Of a stretch of 51,229 nucleotides of DNA, positions 44,993 through 51,229 are shown piece by piece. A program made the translations under genes and the position numbers. The notes under the pieces are model-generated. The model did not search any database. It had not been told where the DNA came from and saw nothing but the letters and a program-made list of their open reading frames with translations. The stretch lies in the NCBI GenBank assembly GCA_905478225.1, contig CAJQHR010000022.1, positions 1 to 51,229 on the forward strand, read 5' to 3'. This stretch comes from an uncultured Crocinitomix sp. Lineage in GTDB: Bacteria; Bacteroidota; Bacteroidia; Flavobacteriales_D; Crocinitomicaceae. The number at the start of each line of letters is the position of its first letter. The stretch's first letter is position 1.

Positions 44993-45138
44993 TGGAAGAA
45001 AAGAAAGACATATTGGATTCTGAAAAAGCGCAGAACGAAAAGTCAACCAATTGGAAAGCTTGGTATTGGGGACTTACAATTTTTTTGGCTCTACAAATCG
45101 TTCTATTTATTGTCATTTCTAATTGGTATGGAGAATGA
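44992..45138 (+). CDS. 48-residue membrane protein between deacetylase and transporter
   Basis: This short gene encodes MEEKKDILDSEKAQNEKS, then NWKAWYWGLTIFLALQIVLFI and a short end VISNWYGE. It has a charged cytoplasmic start, one membrane helix and a Trp/Tyr-rich entry, like small subunits that accompany some sodium:solute symporters. The ATG overlaps the upstream stop by one base and its own TGA overlaps the symporter ATG (ATGA) by four bases, so all three are coupled. I do not know a named family. The tight overlaps and coding-like composition make it almost certainly translated. Confidence 0.7.
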   Translation: MEEKKDILDSEKAQNEKSTNWKAWYWGLTIFLALQIVLFIVISNWYGE

Positions 45139-46838
45139 GTTGGATTGATTGGTTCATACTCACAAGCACCTTGCTAGCCATTGTTTTATACGGAACGTGG
45201 AAGACTCGAAAGAATAAAAACCTTGAAGGCTATCTAAAAGGCAATAATTCAGAAAATTGGATGACCATTGGTTTGTCCATTATGGCAACACAAGCCAGTG
45301 CCATTACTTTTTTATCTACACCTGGTCAAGCCTATGAAAGCGGCATGGGATTCATCCAAATTTATTTTGGATTACCACTCGCCATGATCATTATTTCCGT
45401 ATTCTTCTTACCAATATACTATAAGCTAAAAGTATACACGGCTTATGAATATTTAGAAGGACGTTTTGATGTAAAAGTGCGTTCTTTAACCGCGTTCTTA
45501 TTCCTAATGTCCCGTGGTTTAGCCGCTGGAATCACCATTTTTGCACCAGCCATTATCTTGTCCACCTTATTAGAATGGAATCTACAATTGACTTGTTTGG
45601 TCATTGGAGGATTGGTCATTGTGTATACCGTTTCAGGTGGAAGCCGAGCCGTTTCATTAACACAAAAATGGCAAATGGCGGTGATTATGGGAGGCATGTT
45701 TGTTGCCTTTTATTATGTATTAGACAGTTTTCCTGATGGAGTTGGATTTTTAGATGGAGTAGACATTGCCGGGCGATTGGGAAAGATGGAAATTGTCGAT
45801 ACCTCCGTTGACCCTACGAATCGGTACACCTTATGGTCAGGATTAATTGGCGGACTTTTCCTTTCCCTCTCCTATTTTGGTACAGATCAATCACAAGTAC
45901 AAAGATACCTTGGTGGCAAGTCTTTAAAAGCTTCCCGAATGGGATTAATGTTTAATGGATTAATGAAGATCCCCATGCAGTTCTTCATTCTATTGGTCGG
46001 AGTTATGGTTTTCGTGTCCTTTCAATTTAATAGACCGCCCATTATTTTTAACGGATCTGATGCCACGATTGAAGCCCAACAAAATCAGCAACTATTAGAC
46101 ATTGAAGCAGAATACAATCAAGTTTACGAACTTAAAGAAGCAGCTTTGACCAGCTGGAACGAAGGAAAATCTGATGATTTTGAATTAGTTCAAGGCCTCC
46201 AAAAAAACCAAGATGACCTTCGAGAAGAATATAAAAAGGTAATGGTTGAATTGGATGCCACTTATGTTCCTGAAGACCATGACTATATCTTTTTAACTTT
46301 TGTGCTTAACTTCCTACCAAAAGGTTTGATCGGATTATTGCTTGCCATGATATTCTCAGCAGCAATGTCCTCTACAGCAGGTGAATTGAATGCGCTCGCA
46401 TCAACTACAACAATTGATTATTACAAAAAATTCTTCTCCAAAACAGATGATGAGAAAAAAGATTTACGCGTCAGTAAACTATTGACAGTTGGTTGGGGTA
46501 TTTTAGCCATAATCGTGGCATTAACAGCCGGATTATTTGACAACCTTATTGAACTGGTTAATATTTTGGGATCGCTCTTTTACGGGACTATTCTAGGGGT
46601 GTTTTTATTGGCCTTTTTCTTTAAATGGGTGGGTGCAAAAGCGACATTTATTTCAGCGATAATCGCACAAGCAACCATATTTGTAATCCACATATTATAC
46701 GTTTACGACTTTATTGAAATAAGTTATTTATTATATACCTTTATCGGTGGCATAATGGTTGTAATAGTTGGAATTATCTTGCAACTATTATTTAAGTCAA
46801 CGGATGACGACGAGATCATTCTAGATACATTTGAGTAA
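45135..46838 (+). CDS. sodium:solute symporter (SSS family)
   Basis: The start is the ATG at 45135 overlapping the previous stop (ATGA); the TTG at 45123 lies inside that gene. The 567-residue protein has about 13 membrane helices. SSS features are SIMATQASAITFLSTPGQAYESG (about 48-70), SRGLAAGITIFAPAIILS, YFGTDQSQVQRYLGGKS (the Na-binding/gating region) and SAAMSSTAGELNALASTT. A soluble loop near 310-370 (AEYNQVYELKEAALTSW, QGLQKNQDDLREEYKKV) is a coiled-coil-like insertion. It probably imports a sugar or related solute with Na+, perhaps one released by the PIG-L deacetylase encoded upstream. The substrate cannot be told from sequence. Confidence 0.87.
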   Translation: MSWIDWFILTSTLLAIVLYGTWKTRKNKNLEGYLKGNNSENWMTIGLSIMATQASAITFLSTPGQAYESGMGFIQIYFGLPLAMIIISVFFLPIYYKLKVYTAYEYLEGRFDVKVRSLTAFLFLMSRGLAAGITIFAPAIILSTLLEWNLQLTCLVIGGLVIVYTVSGGSRAVSLTQKWQMAVIMGGMFVAFYYVLDSFPDGVGFLDGVDIAGRLGKMEIVDTSVDPTNRYTLWSGLIGGLFLSLSYFGTDQSQVQRYLGGKSLKASRMGLMFNGLMKIPMQFFILLVGVMVFVSFQFNRPPIIFNGSDATIEAQQNQQLLDIEAEYNQVYELKEAALTSWNEGKSDDFELVQGLQKNQDDLREEYKKVMVELDATYVPEDHDYIFLTFVLNFLPKGLIGLLLAMIFSAAMSSTAGELNALASTTTIDYYKKFFSKTDDEKKDLRVSKLLTVGWGILAIIVALTAGLFDNLIELVNILGSLFYGTILGVFLLAFFFKWVGAKATFISAIIAQATIFVIHILYVYDFIEISYLLYTFIGGIMVVIVGIILQLLFKSTDDDEIILDTFE

Positions 46839-46859
46839 TACAAAACAAAAAATAGAAAT

Positions 46860-47702
46860 ATGAAAAAGTTATTCTTCTTTCTTGCAGCCGGATTAATGGG
46901 CGGAACAGCTGTCGCACAAGATTTACCGCAACCAAGTCCAGCAGCAAAAGTTGAGCAGGTGGTTGGATTAACAACCATTTCCATTGATTATTCAAGACCA
47001 AGTGTCAAAGGCAGAACAATTTTTGGAGATTTGGTGCCTTATGATGAAGTTTGGCGATTGGGTGCAAATGCTTGTACTAAAATCACACTTTCAACGGAAG
47101 CATTCGTTCAAGGGCAATCAATTGAAGCGGGAACTTATGCTGTTTTTGCAATTCCATATGCAAATGGGACATGGAAAATTTTATTCAACTCAAATACAGA
47201 ACAGCGGGGAGCTGGAAGTTATGATTCGGCATTAGATGTGGCAACTGCAATGGTAAAAACCAAAGAAAGCCCTTTGACTGAAACATTCACTATTTCCCTG
47301 ACTGATGTCACGAATAACTCGGCAAACCTTTCAATTAAATGGGAAAATGTTCATGTTGAGCTGCCAATTGAAGTAGAAACTGAAAAAATTGCTCAAGCCA
47401 ATATCAAAGCGGCTATTGCAAAAGGCGAAGATTTGGACAAAGTATATTATAAAGCAGCAGATTACTATTTCAATAGTTTAAACAATGAGAAAAAAGCCTT
47501 GGGTTACATTCACAAAGGATTAAGCGCAAAAGAAGGACATGCTTTATACTTTTTAAGAGCACAAATTTTAAAAAAACAAGGCCATACAAAAGAAGCGATT
47601 GAAGAAGCAGGAAAAGCATATGATTTAGCCATTACAGCCGAGCAAAAAGGCTGGTCAGATTATATTAAGGAGAATTTAGAGAATTGGAAGAAGAAAGACT
47701 AA
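46860..47702 (+). CDS. exported DUF2911 protein with TPR-like end
   Basis: The 280-residue protein has a signal peptide (LFFFLAAGLMGGTAVAQ) and a DUF2911 domain, recognised by ISIDYSRPSVKGRTIFGDLVPYDEVWRLGANACTKI-type order: SRPSVKGR (45-52), GDLVPYDEVWRLGANA (56-71) and GTYAVFAIP (about 91-99). DUF2911 is a common, functionally undefined secreted family of Bacteroidota. Residues about 185-280 are helical and TPR-like (DLDKVYYKAADYYFNSL, GHALYFLRAQILKKQGH). It begins 21 bases after the symporter stop and may be part of the same transcript, which a good terminator ends. Confidence 0.85.
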   Translation: MKKLFFFLAAGLMGGTAVAQDLPQPSPAAKVEQVVGLTTISIDYSRPSVKGRTIFGDLVPYDEVWRLGANACTKITLSTEAFVQGQSIEAGTYAVFAIPYANGTWKILFNSNTEQRGAGSYDSALDVATAMVKTKESPLTETFTISLTDVTNNSANLSIKWENVHVELPIEVETEKIAQANIKAAIAKGEDLDKVYYKAADYYFNSLNNEKKALGYIHKGLSAKEGHALYFLRAQILKKQGHTKEAIEEAGKAYDLAITAEQKGWSDYIKENLENWKKKD

Positions 47703-47776
47703 TACCTCTGATCTCTATACAATTTCGACTGTGTTGAAACCACTCGATCTGACGGCATTTTATATATTACGGTAAT

Positions 47777-47808
47777 AAAAAAAGCATCCTGTTCAAGGTG
47801 CTTTTTTT
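47777..47808. terminator. bidirectional hairpin terminator
   Basis: AAAAAAAGCA at 47777-47786 pairs with TGCTTTTTTT at 47799-47808, extended inward by CCT and AGG with one bulged T. A-run on one side and T-run on the other make it work for the plus-strand DUF2911 transcript and for minus-strand transcription arriving from the pseudogene. Confidence 0.75.
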
Positions 47809-47847
47809 AGTTTTGGAGAAATACGAAATTAATGCTGTGGTCTTTTT

Positions 47848-48079
47848 TTACTCCCTCGCCAAATAATACTCCTGCATCAACAATTTAGCACGTTCAACCA
47901 ATTGAATAAACTCGGCGCGATACCCGTTCAGTCCCTTTATTGGCTTTGGCTCTAGTTAGCACGGCATCAAAACTGGCATTACCTTTATAGCTTGATTCAC
48001 GAATCAGCATTCCAAACTCAGCAACTGCAGAAGCAAAATTAAGATTCTCGCTTGCCCTCTTTACAGGTACGTTGCGCAC
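47848..48079 (-). pseudogene. frameshifted remnant of a VWA/DUF3520 protein C-terminus
   Basis: On the minus strand one frame reads ASENLNFASAVAEFGMLIRE, then SSYKGNASFDAVLTRAKANKG, matching the end domain (DUF3520) of Bacteroidota/proteobacterial VWA proteins of the YfbK type. After AATAAAGGG near 47931-47936 the match continues in another frame: LNGYRAEFIQLVERAKLL and then MQEYYLARE with a TAA at 47848-47850. One extra base explains the shift. The VWA domain and everything upstream are missing, so this is a decayed fragment. 48080-48199 has nothing recognisable. Confidence 0.75.
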
Positions 48080-48199
48080 TATTTTATGGCTTAATTTACT
48101 TTTATTGAAATATTGTTGCTGCCTATATAATGTGAAACTGATAAAAAGGTTTCACCTTAAGAAAGAATAAAACACAATTATACTTTTGTTTCAAAAATT

Positions 48200-48613
48200 C
48201 TACTCGTAAAAAATAGCCAGTGGCGTAAAGGTTAAAACCGAACCTTCACCGGTTGAATACCAAGCATTACTTCTTGATTCATTTGTAAAGTCTTGGGGGG
48301 TACTATGAATGGCTAACTGAAACTGGCTTTTGAGTGAATCATACAATTCGAAATAATCATCCTGAATTTCTTTCAAATGCTTGAAGCTACTTTCCGGCTC
48401 ACCATTTGCTTTTTTTATAGTAGTAAGTCTATCCAACTCCTGAATATCACAATCAATTTGACAGATCTTTTCTGCCAAATACATCCTGTTTTCATTTGCG
48501 ATTGAATTTAAATTACCAGTTGCAAACACTAAATTCAAACTAAGCGTGCACAAACTTGTGAGAAAAAGATATCGAAATAACGTATTCAATTTAATCCTCC
48601 TCCTCCACGGCAT
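48200..48613 (-). CDS. small exported hypothetical protein
   Basis: The 137-residue frame starts at an ATG 23 bases inside the previous gene; a TTG eight codons later (just after that gene's stop) is an alternative start. A hydrophobic segment (LFRYLFLTSLCTLSLNLVFA) serves as signal peptide. The mature region of about 105 residues is helical and acidic (AEKICQIDCDIQELDRLTT, LKEIQDDYFELYDSLK) and ends with an aromatic stretch (LTFTPLAIFYE). I do not recognise it. The upstream gene's end (Glu-rich GAGGAGGAGG) doubles as a Shine-Dalgarno-like sequence for this one. Confidence 0.5.
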   Translation of the reverse strand: MPWRRRIKLNTLFRYLFLTSLCTLSLNLVFATGNLNSIANENRMYLAEKICQIDCDIQELDRLTTIKKANGEPESSFKHLKEIQDDYFELYDSLKSQFQLAIHSTPQDFTNESRSNAWYSTGEGSVLTFTPLAIFYE

Positions 48614-49097
48614 TCAATATTTTATTGAAAAATTCTTGATTAACTGTTGGGTAGGTAATCTCAATTACCGATTTTCGAAGTTGCCCATTCCGCGTTTGGA
48701 TTTGAGCAGATGTAATGTTTTGGTTAGCGACAAAGTCCACTAGTTCATCATCTAAGTCTATGTCAAAATTAGTTACTCCAATTTGTAAACGTTCAGAATA
48801 GTCTCCTTTTACAATATCTCCATCCGAATTACATTCATAGTTTCCATTGTCGGAGATCAAAACCAGTTTACAACCTTCAATTGTATTGATATTAATACAA
48901 CCGGTAATCACCAAGGATAAAGAGCGATAACCATTCAATACAATCATTTGACAATAAATATCAGATTCACCGTTGGATAAAATGGGATCTAATGGTGATT
49001 CTTCAATGATCTTTAATTGTTCTTGCATCAAACGGTCAAAATCTGTTTTGGCCTCCTTAACTGGTTGGGCAATTTTTTTCTTAAATAATCCAAACAT
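48591..49097 (-). CDS. hypothetical cytoplasmic protein, 168 aa
   Basis: The protein starts MFGLFKKKIAQPVKEAKTDF and shows no signal peptide. A helical N-terminus (20-40) is followed by a beta-rich domain with MIVLNGYRSLSLVI, INTIEGCKLVLIS and GVTNFDIDLDDELVDFV, ending with acidic EEED. I do not recognise the family. It heads a pair with the small exported protein overlapping its end. No function can be proposed. Confidence 0.6.
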   Translation of the reverse strand: MFGLFKKKIAQPVKEAKTDFDRLMQEQLKIIEESPLDPILSNGESDIYCQMIVLNGYRSLSLVITGCININTIEGCKLVLISDNGNYECNSDGDIVKGDYSERLQIGVTNFDIDLDDELVDFVANQNITSAQIQTRNGQLRKSVIEITYPTVNQEFFNKILNAVEEED

Positions 49098-49294
49098 ATG
49101 GTATACGCTAGTTTTGTTTTTTTTTAAAATTAGGGATAATTACGGATTAAATACCCCACAAGCTTTCTTTACTTTTTAATCCGAAAAGTGCCTTTATTAA
49201 ACTCAAAAACAACAATTCCCATTTGGTCAATCGTTTTTTCGTTAGAATTTTTTGAATTATTGCAACCCTATCCGCCTCTTTTATAACCCCATCT

Positions 49295-49396
49295 TCAGAA
49301 GGGGTTTAATTGATCTTCTATTTTCGATTCTTTTTGAACAGGGTCTCCTCTGTATCTATCTAATAGCATGACTATAAAAATTCCGATTAATTTCAT
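49295..49396 (-). CDS. possible small peptide gene, 33 aa
   Basis: An ATG six bases after the stop of the upstream outer-membrane-like gene opens a 33-residue frame: MKLIGIFIVMLLDRYRGDPV, then a charged end QKESKIEDQLNPF. A short hydrophobic start followed by a charged tail resembles many small Bacteroidota peptides, but length alone gives no certainty. A weak hairpin (AACCCC at 49285-49290, GGGGTT at 49301-49306) overlaps its end. The remainder of 49098-49294 shows no gene. Confidence 0.35.
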   Translation of the reverse strand: MKLIGIFIVMLLDRYRGDPVQKESKIEDQLNPF

Positions 49397-49402
49397 TATT
49401 GA

Positions 49403-49939
49403 TTATTCAACTTGAATTCCTTCACCATTAAAAAACTTCCGGTCTCCTCGTTTCAATTTCAAATAATAACGCAGGGTTAACAGGTGTTTATTTGCCCGTT
49501 CAAAGTCATTCTTGAACAAACCTAGGTTATAACCATAATTGAAATCGAAATTATAAAAGCCAATTCCGATTTCAGGTCTTAATTTTACTGCATATCCCTG
49601 GCTCAAATCAGTATAACACAAAGCAGATAATCCCACATCTAAAAGTAAAAAATGTAGCCTCCCTTGAATTTTAGGAGCAATGATTGGGCCATCTACAAAA
49701 GTAAATTCTGTCCCTGCACTCCAAGTTGTAGATTGAATTGGAAAACCTCCTATTTCATAGACACTCGATCTATAATAACCAAGTTCACCATAGAAATAAT
49801 TGAAAAAATTAGTGCCAAATACTATTCCTTGATCTTTCCATGAAGATGACATAATCATATCGTCTTTCGCAGTTGAATCAGCTTGTCCAAATGCAGAACC
49901 TAAGGTTAAAACCAATATTATGACTAGCCTGTTTTTCAT
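49403..49939 (-). CDS. exported outer-membrane-like beta protein, 178 aa
   Basis: The protein has a signal peptide (LVIILVLTLGSAFGQ) and then alternating aromatic/small residues typical of short outer membrane barrels: GIVFGTNFFNYFYGELGYY, TTWSAGTEFTFVDG, RLHFLLLDVGLSALCY, LRPEIGIGFYNFDFNYGYNL (last shown in part) and LTLRYYLKLKRG. I cannot assign it to a family. It lies directly next to the methyltransferase gene on the same strand with no gap, so they are cotranscribed, but no functional link is known. Confidence 0.6.
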   Translation of the reverse strand: MKNRLVIILVLTLGSAFGQADSTAKDDMIMSSSWKDQGIVFGTNFFNYFYGELGYYRSSVYEIGGFPIQSTTWSAGTEFTFVDGPIIAPKIQGRLHFLLLDVGLSALCYTDLSQGYAVKLRPEIGIGFYNFDFNYGYNLGLFKNDFERANKHLLTLRYYLKLKRGDRKFFNGEGIQVE

Positions 49940-50743
49940 TTAAGCTACCATTTTGCCCAGTAAGGCATATACCATTGGGATTTTATTGCCCAAATGTTTA
50001 ATGCGATATTTCCCTGGTTCAACTTCCTCCATATGATCTAAACAATTGTAGGGTGAATAATCAAATTCTTGAAATTTTTGAATGGAAATGTTATTAGCGA
50101 GGAGCGCCGTAACTACCTTTGCTAGTCCATGATTCCAGGTCACATAATTTTGTTGAATATCTGCCGTTCTATCCGCATAGCTCCCTTCTTCGGTTTCTAA
50201 TATTGGTTCAACTTGTGAATAACCGTATTTTATACATTTAAAGTCGTCATCAAACATCCAAACTACTGGATGAAATTCTGCAAACACAAAATGACCGCCG
50301 GGTTTTAAATAACCTGCAATTAAATGAGCCCATTTATCGATATCTGGTAACCAACCTATCGTGCCATAACTTGTGAAAACAATATCAAATTCTTCCGCTA
50401 AATGATTCGGTAAATCGTAGAAATCACAACAAATAAAATTCACGTCCAAATTCATTTTTTTCGCTAATTCTTTTCCTGCTGAAATGGCCTTGTCGGACAA
50501 ATCAACGGCAGTAACTTGTGCGCCCATCCGAGCCAATGAAAGCGAATCCTGCCCAAAATGACACTGCAGATGCAGAATTTTTTTTTCCGACACATCTCCC
50601 AACAAATCTAACTCAATTGACTTTAAAGAATTGTTCCCTTTTAAAAACTCATCAACATCATAAAACTCTGAGCTTAAATGAGAATCTGTCCGGTTATTCC
50701 ACGATTCTTTATTAATCGCAATGTAGTCTTGTTCTGGTTTCAT
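49940..50743 (-). CDS. class I SAM-dependent methyltransferase
   Basis: The 267-residue protein has a Rossmann-like methyltransferase fold: SAM-binding motif KILHLQCHFGQDSLSLARMG (about 54-73), acidic VTAVDLS (about 76-82), the motif FICCDFYDLP, and DIVFTSYGTIGWLPD as motif IV-like region, followed by GYLKPGGHFVFAEFHPV. It resembles the Methyltransf_11/25 groups that methylate small molecules. The substrate is unknown. Its ATG overlaps the stop of the upstream phosphatase-like gene by one base (TAATG), so the two are coupled. Confidence 0.82.
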   Translation of the reverse strand: MKPEQDYIAINKESWNNRTDSHLSSEFYDVDEFLKGNNSLKSIELDLLGDVSEKKILHLQCHFGQDSLSLARMGAQVTAVDLSDKAISAGKELAKKMNLDVNFICCDFYDLPNHLAEEFDIVFTSYGTIGWLPDIDKWAHLIAGYLKPGGHFVFAEFHPVVWMFDDDFKCIKYGYSQVEPILETEEGSYADRTADIQQNYVTWNHGLAKVVTALLANNISIQKFQEFDYSPYNCLDHMEEVEPGKYRIKHLGNKIPMVYALLGKMVA

Positions 50744-51229
50744 TAGTGAAATAAATCTTGAATAATACGTCCTTCAGATGTTGGCATTTCAAATCCTAAC
50801 AATTTTGAAATTGTTGTTGGAATATCAATTTGTTCATAGGGGTTAGAATTAATTTGGTTTGAACCAAAATCTGGTCCGGCAGCAAATAAATTTATGTGTC
50901 TGCATCCTTCACATCCATCACCATGCCCTGCAAAACTTCCAACTTCATCCAAATGTCGACCATGATCATTCGTTACAAATAAAGTGGTGGTATTCTGATA
51001 ATGCGAACTGTTTTTTAGGTATTGCCAAATGGTAAAATAATGACGATCTACTTGCTCAATAGCAGCAATATAATCCTCCCAAACAGCCGTATGCCCGAGA
51101 ACATCTGGTTGTCTAAAATTTATAAAAACCAAATTCGGATGATACCTTTCCATTGAATCTAACACATGGTCAACTGTCAGAGAATCTGCTCGGTACCCAG
51201 ATCCCAAGCCTGTCTTTCCGCAATCTGTT
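50743..51229 (-). CDS. alkaline phosphatase superfamily protein, C-terminal part (cut by window edge)
   Basis: The frame is open to the window end, so the 5' part is missing; the true start lies outside. Visible residues match the C-terminal half of the alkaline phosphatase/phosphodiesterase/sulfatase superfamily: FINFRQPDVLGHTA holds the metal-binding DxxGH motif, TLFVTNDHGRHLDE the NDHG metal ligands, and GHGDGCEGC the later His. Residues after that (NLFAAGPDFGSNQ, IDIPTTISKLLGFEMPTSEG) are typical of the fold's end. Type I phosphodiesterases and phosphopentomutase-like enzymes are close relatives; the substrate is unknown. It is upstream of and overlapping the methyltransferase gene. Confidence 0.8.
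   Translation of the reverse strand, partial: TDCGKTGLGSGYRADSLTVDHVLDSMERYHPNLVFINFRQPDVLGHTAVWEDYIAAIEQVDRHYFTIWQYLKNSSHYQNTTTLFVTNDHGRHLDEVGSFAGHGDGCEGCRHINLFAAGPDFGSNQINSNPYEQIDIPTTISKLLGFEMPTSEGRIIQDLFH

Noticed and set aside
49285-49306. AACCCC/GGGGTT hairpin as a terminator
   Set aside because: No T-run follows in either direction and it overlaps a possible small gene, so its role is unclear.

Overview
The window looks like a piece of chromosome from an AT-rich member of the Bacteroidota, probably a Flavobacteriales relative. The evidence is several secreted proteins with type IX secretion (T9SS) sorting tails of both type A and type B, SprB and PKD modules, a fused CcsB-CcsA cytochrome c maturation protein, a very long Bacteroidota-style signal peptidase I, and TAnnTTTG-type promoter elements. 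No rRNA, tRNA, CRISPR array, phage block or conjugation genes were seen. The genus cannot be fixed from sequence alone.

Layout. 1-300: tail of an insertion-sequence transposase and a small ORF. 0.4-4.9 kb, minus strand: sugar gene pair (GT2 glycosyltransferase, SDR epimerase), a DUF3010 protein preceded by a 17-bp tandem repeat, RlmF, and a secreted DUF547 protein. 4.9-7.2 kb, plus strand: a TIGR04283-type glycosyltransferase, then an accessory patch with a cassette gene lacking a start, a complete attC-like integron recombination site, a DUF3050 (haem-oxygenase-like) gene, and a second, partial attC-like site. 7.3-12.5 kb, minus strand: cystathionine beta-synthase abutting a vitamin B12/siderophore-type binding protein, then EttA behind two paralogous lipoproteins. 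12.7-16.2 kb, plus strand: dapB, lepB and a GIY-YIG/WbqC fusion. 16.2-27 kb, minus strand: four large surface or envelope proteins (outer membrane-like, BNR/sortilin propeller, muralytic T9SS protein, VWA membrane protein). 27-31.9 kb, plus strand: EI24 membrane protein, TPR-PD40 protein, an outer-membrane protein with SPOR-like repeats, and a truncated small gene. 32-40.6 kb, minus strand: MFS exporter with DUF3465 lipoprotein, an M14-like zinc hydrolase candidate, two PKD proteins and CcsBA. 41-47.7 kb, plus strand: a T9SS protein with no standard start codon, a small lipoprotein, a tightly coupled three-gene unit (PIG-L deacetylase, 48-residue membrane protein, sodium:solute symporter) and a DUF2911 protein. 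47.8 kb to the end, minus strand: a frameshifted VWA/DUF3520 remnant, small hypothetical genes, a SAM methyltransferase and a phosphatase-superfamily gene running off the edge.

How the genes work together. Most of the window is housekeeping (lysine and cell wall precursor synthesis, protein export, translation, cytochrome maturation, sulfur amino acids) plus envelope and secreted proteins delivered by the general and type IX pathways. Three places stand out as possibly new: the integron-cassette remnant carrying a predicted haem-oxygenase-like metalloprotein, the GIY-YIG/WbqC fusion in the lepB operon, and the tiny membrane protein translationally stitched between a PIG-L deacetylase and an SSS transporter. 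None is proven; each is given below with a deciding test. Where the function is not recognised this is stated.
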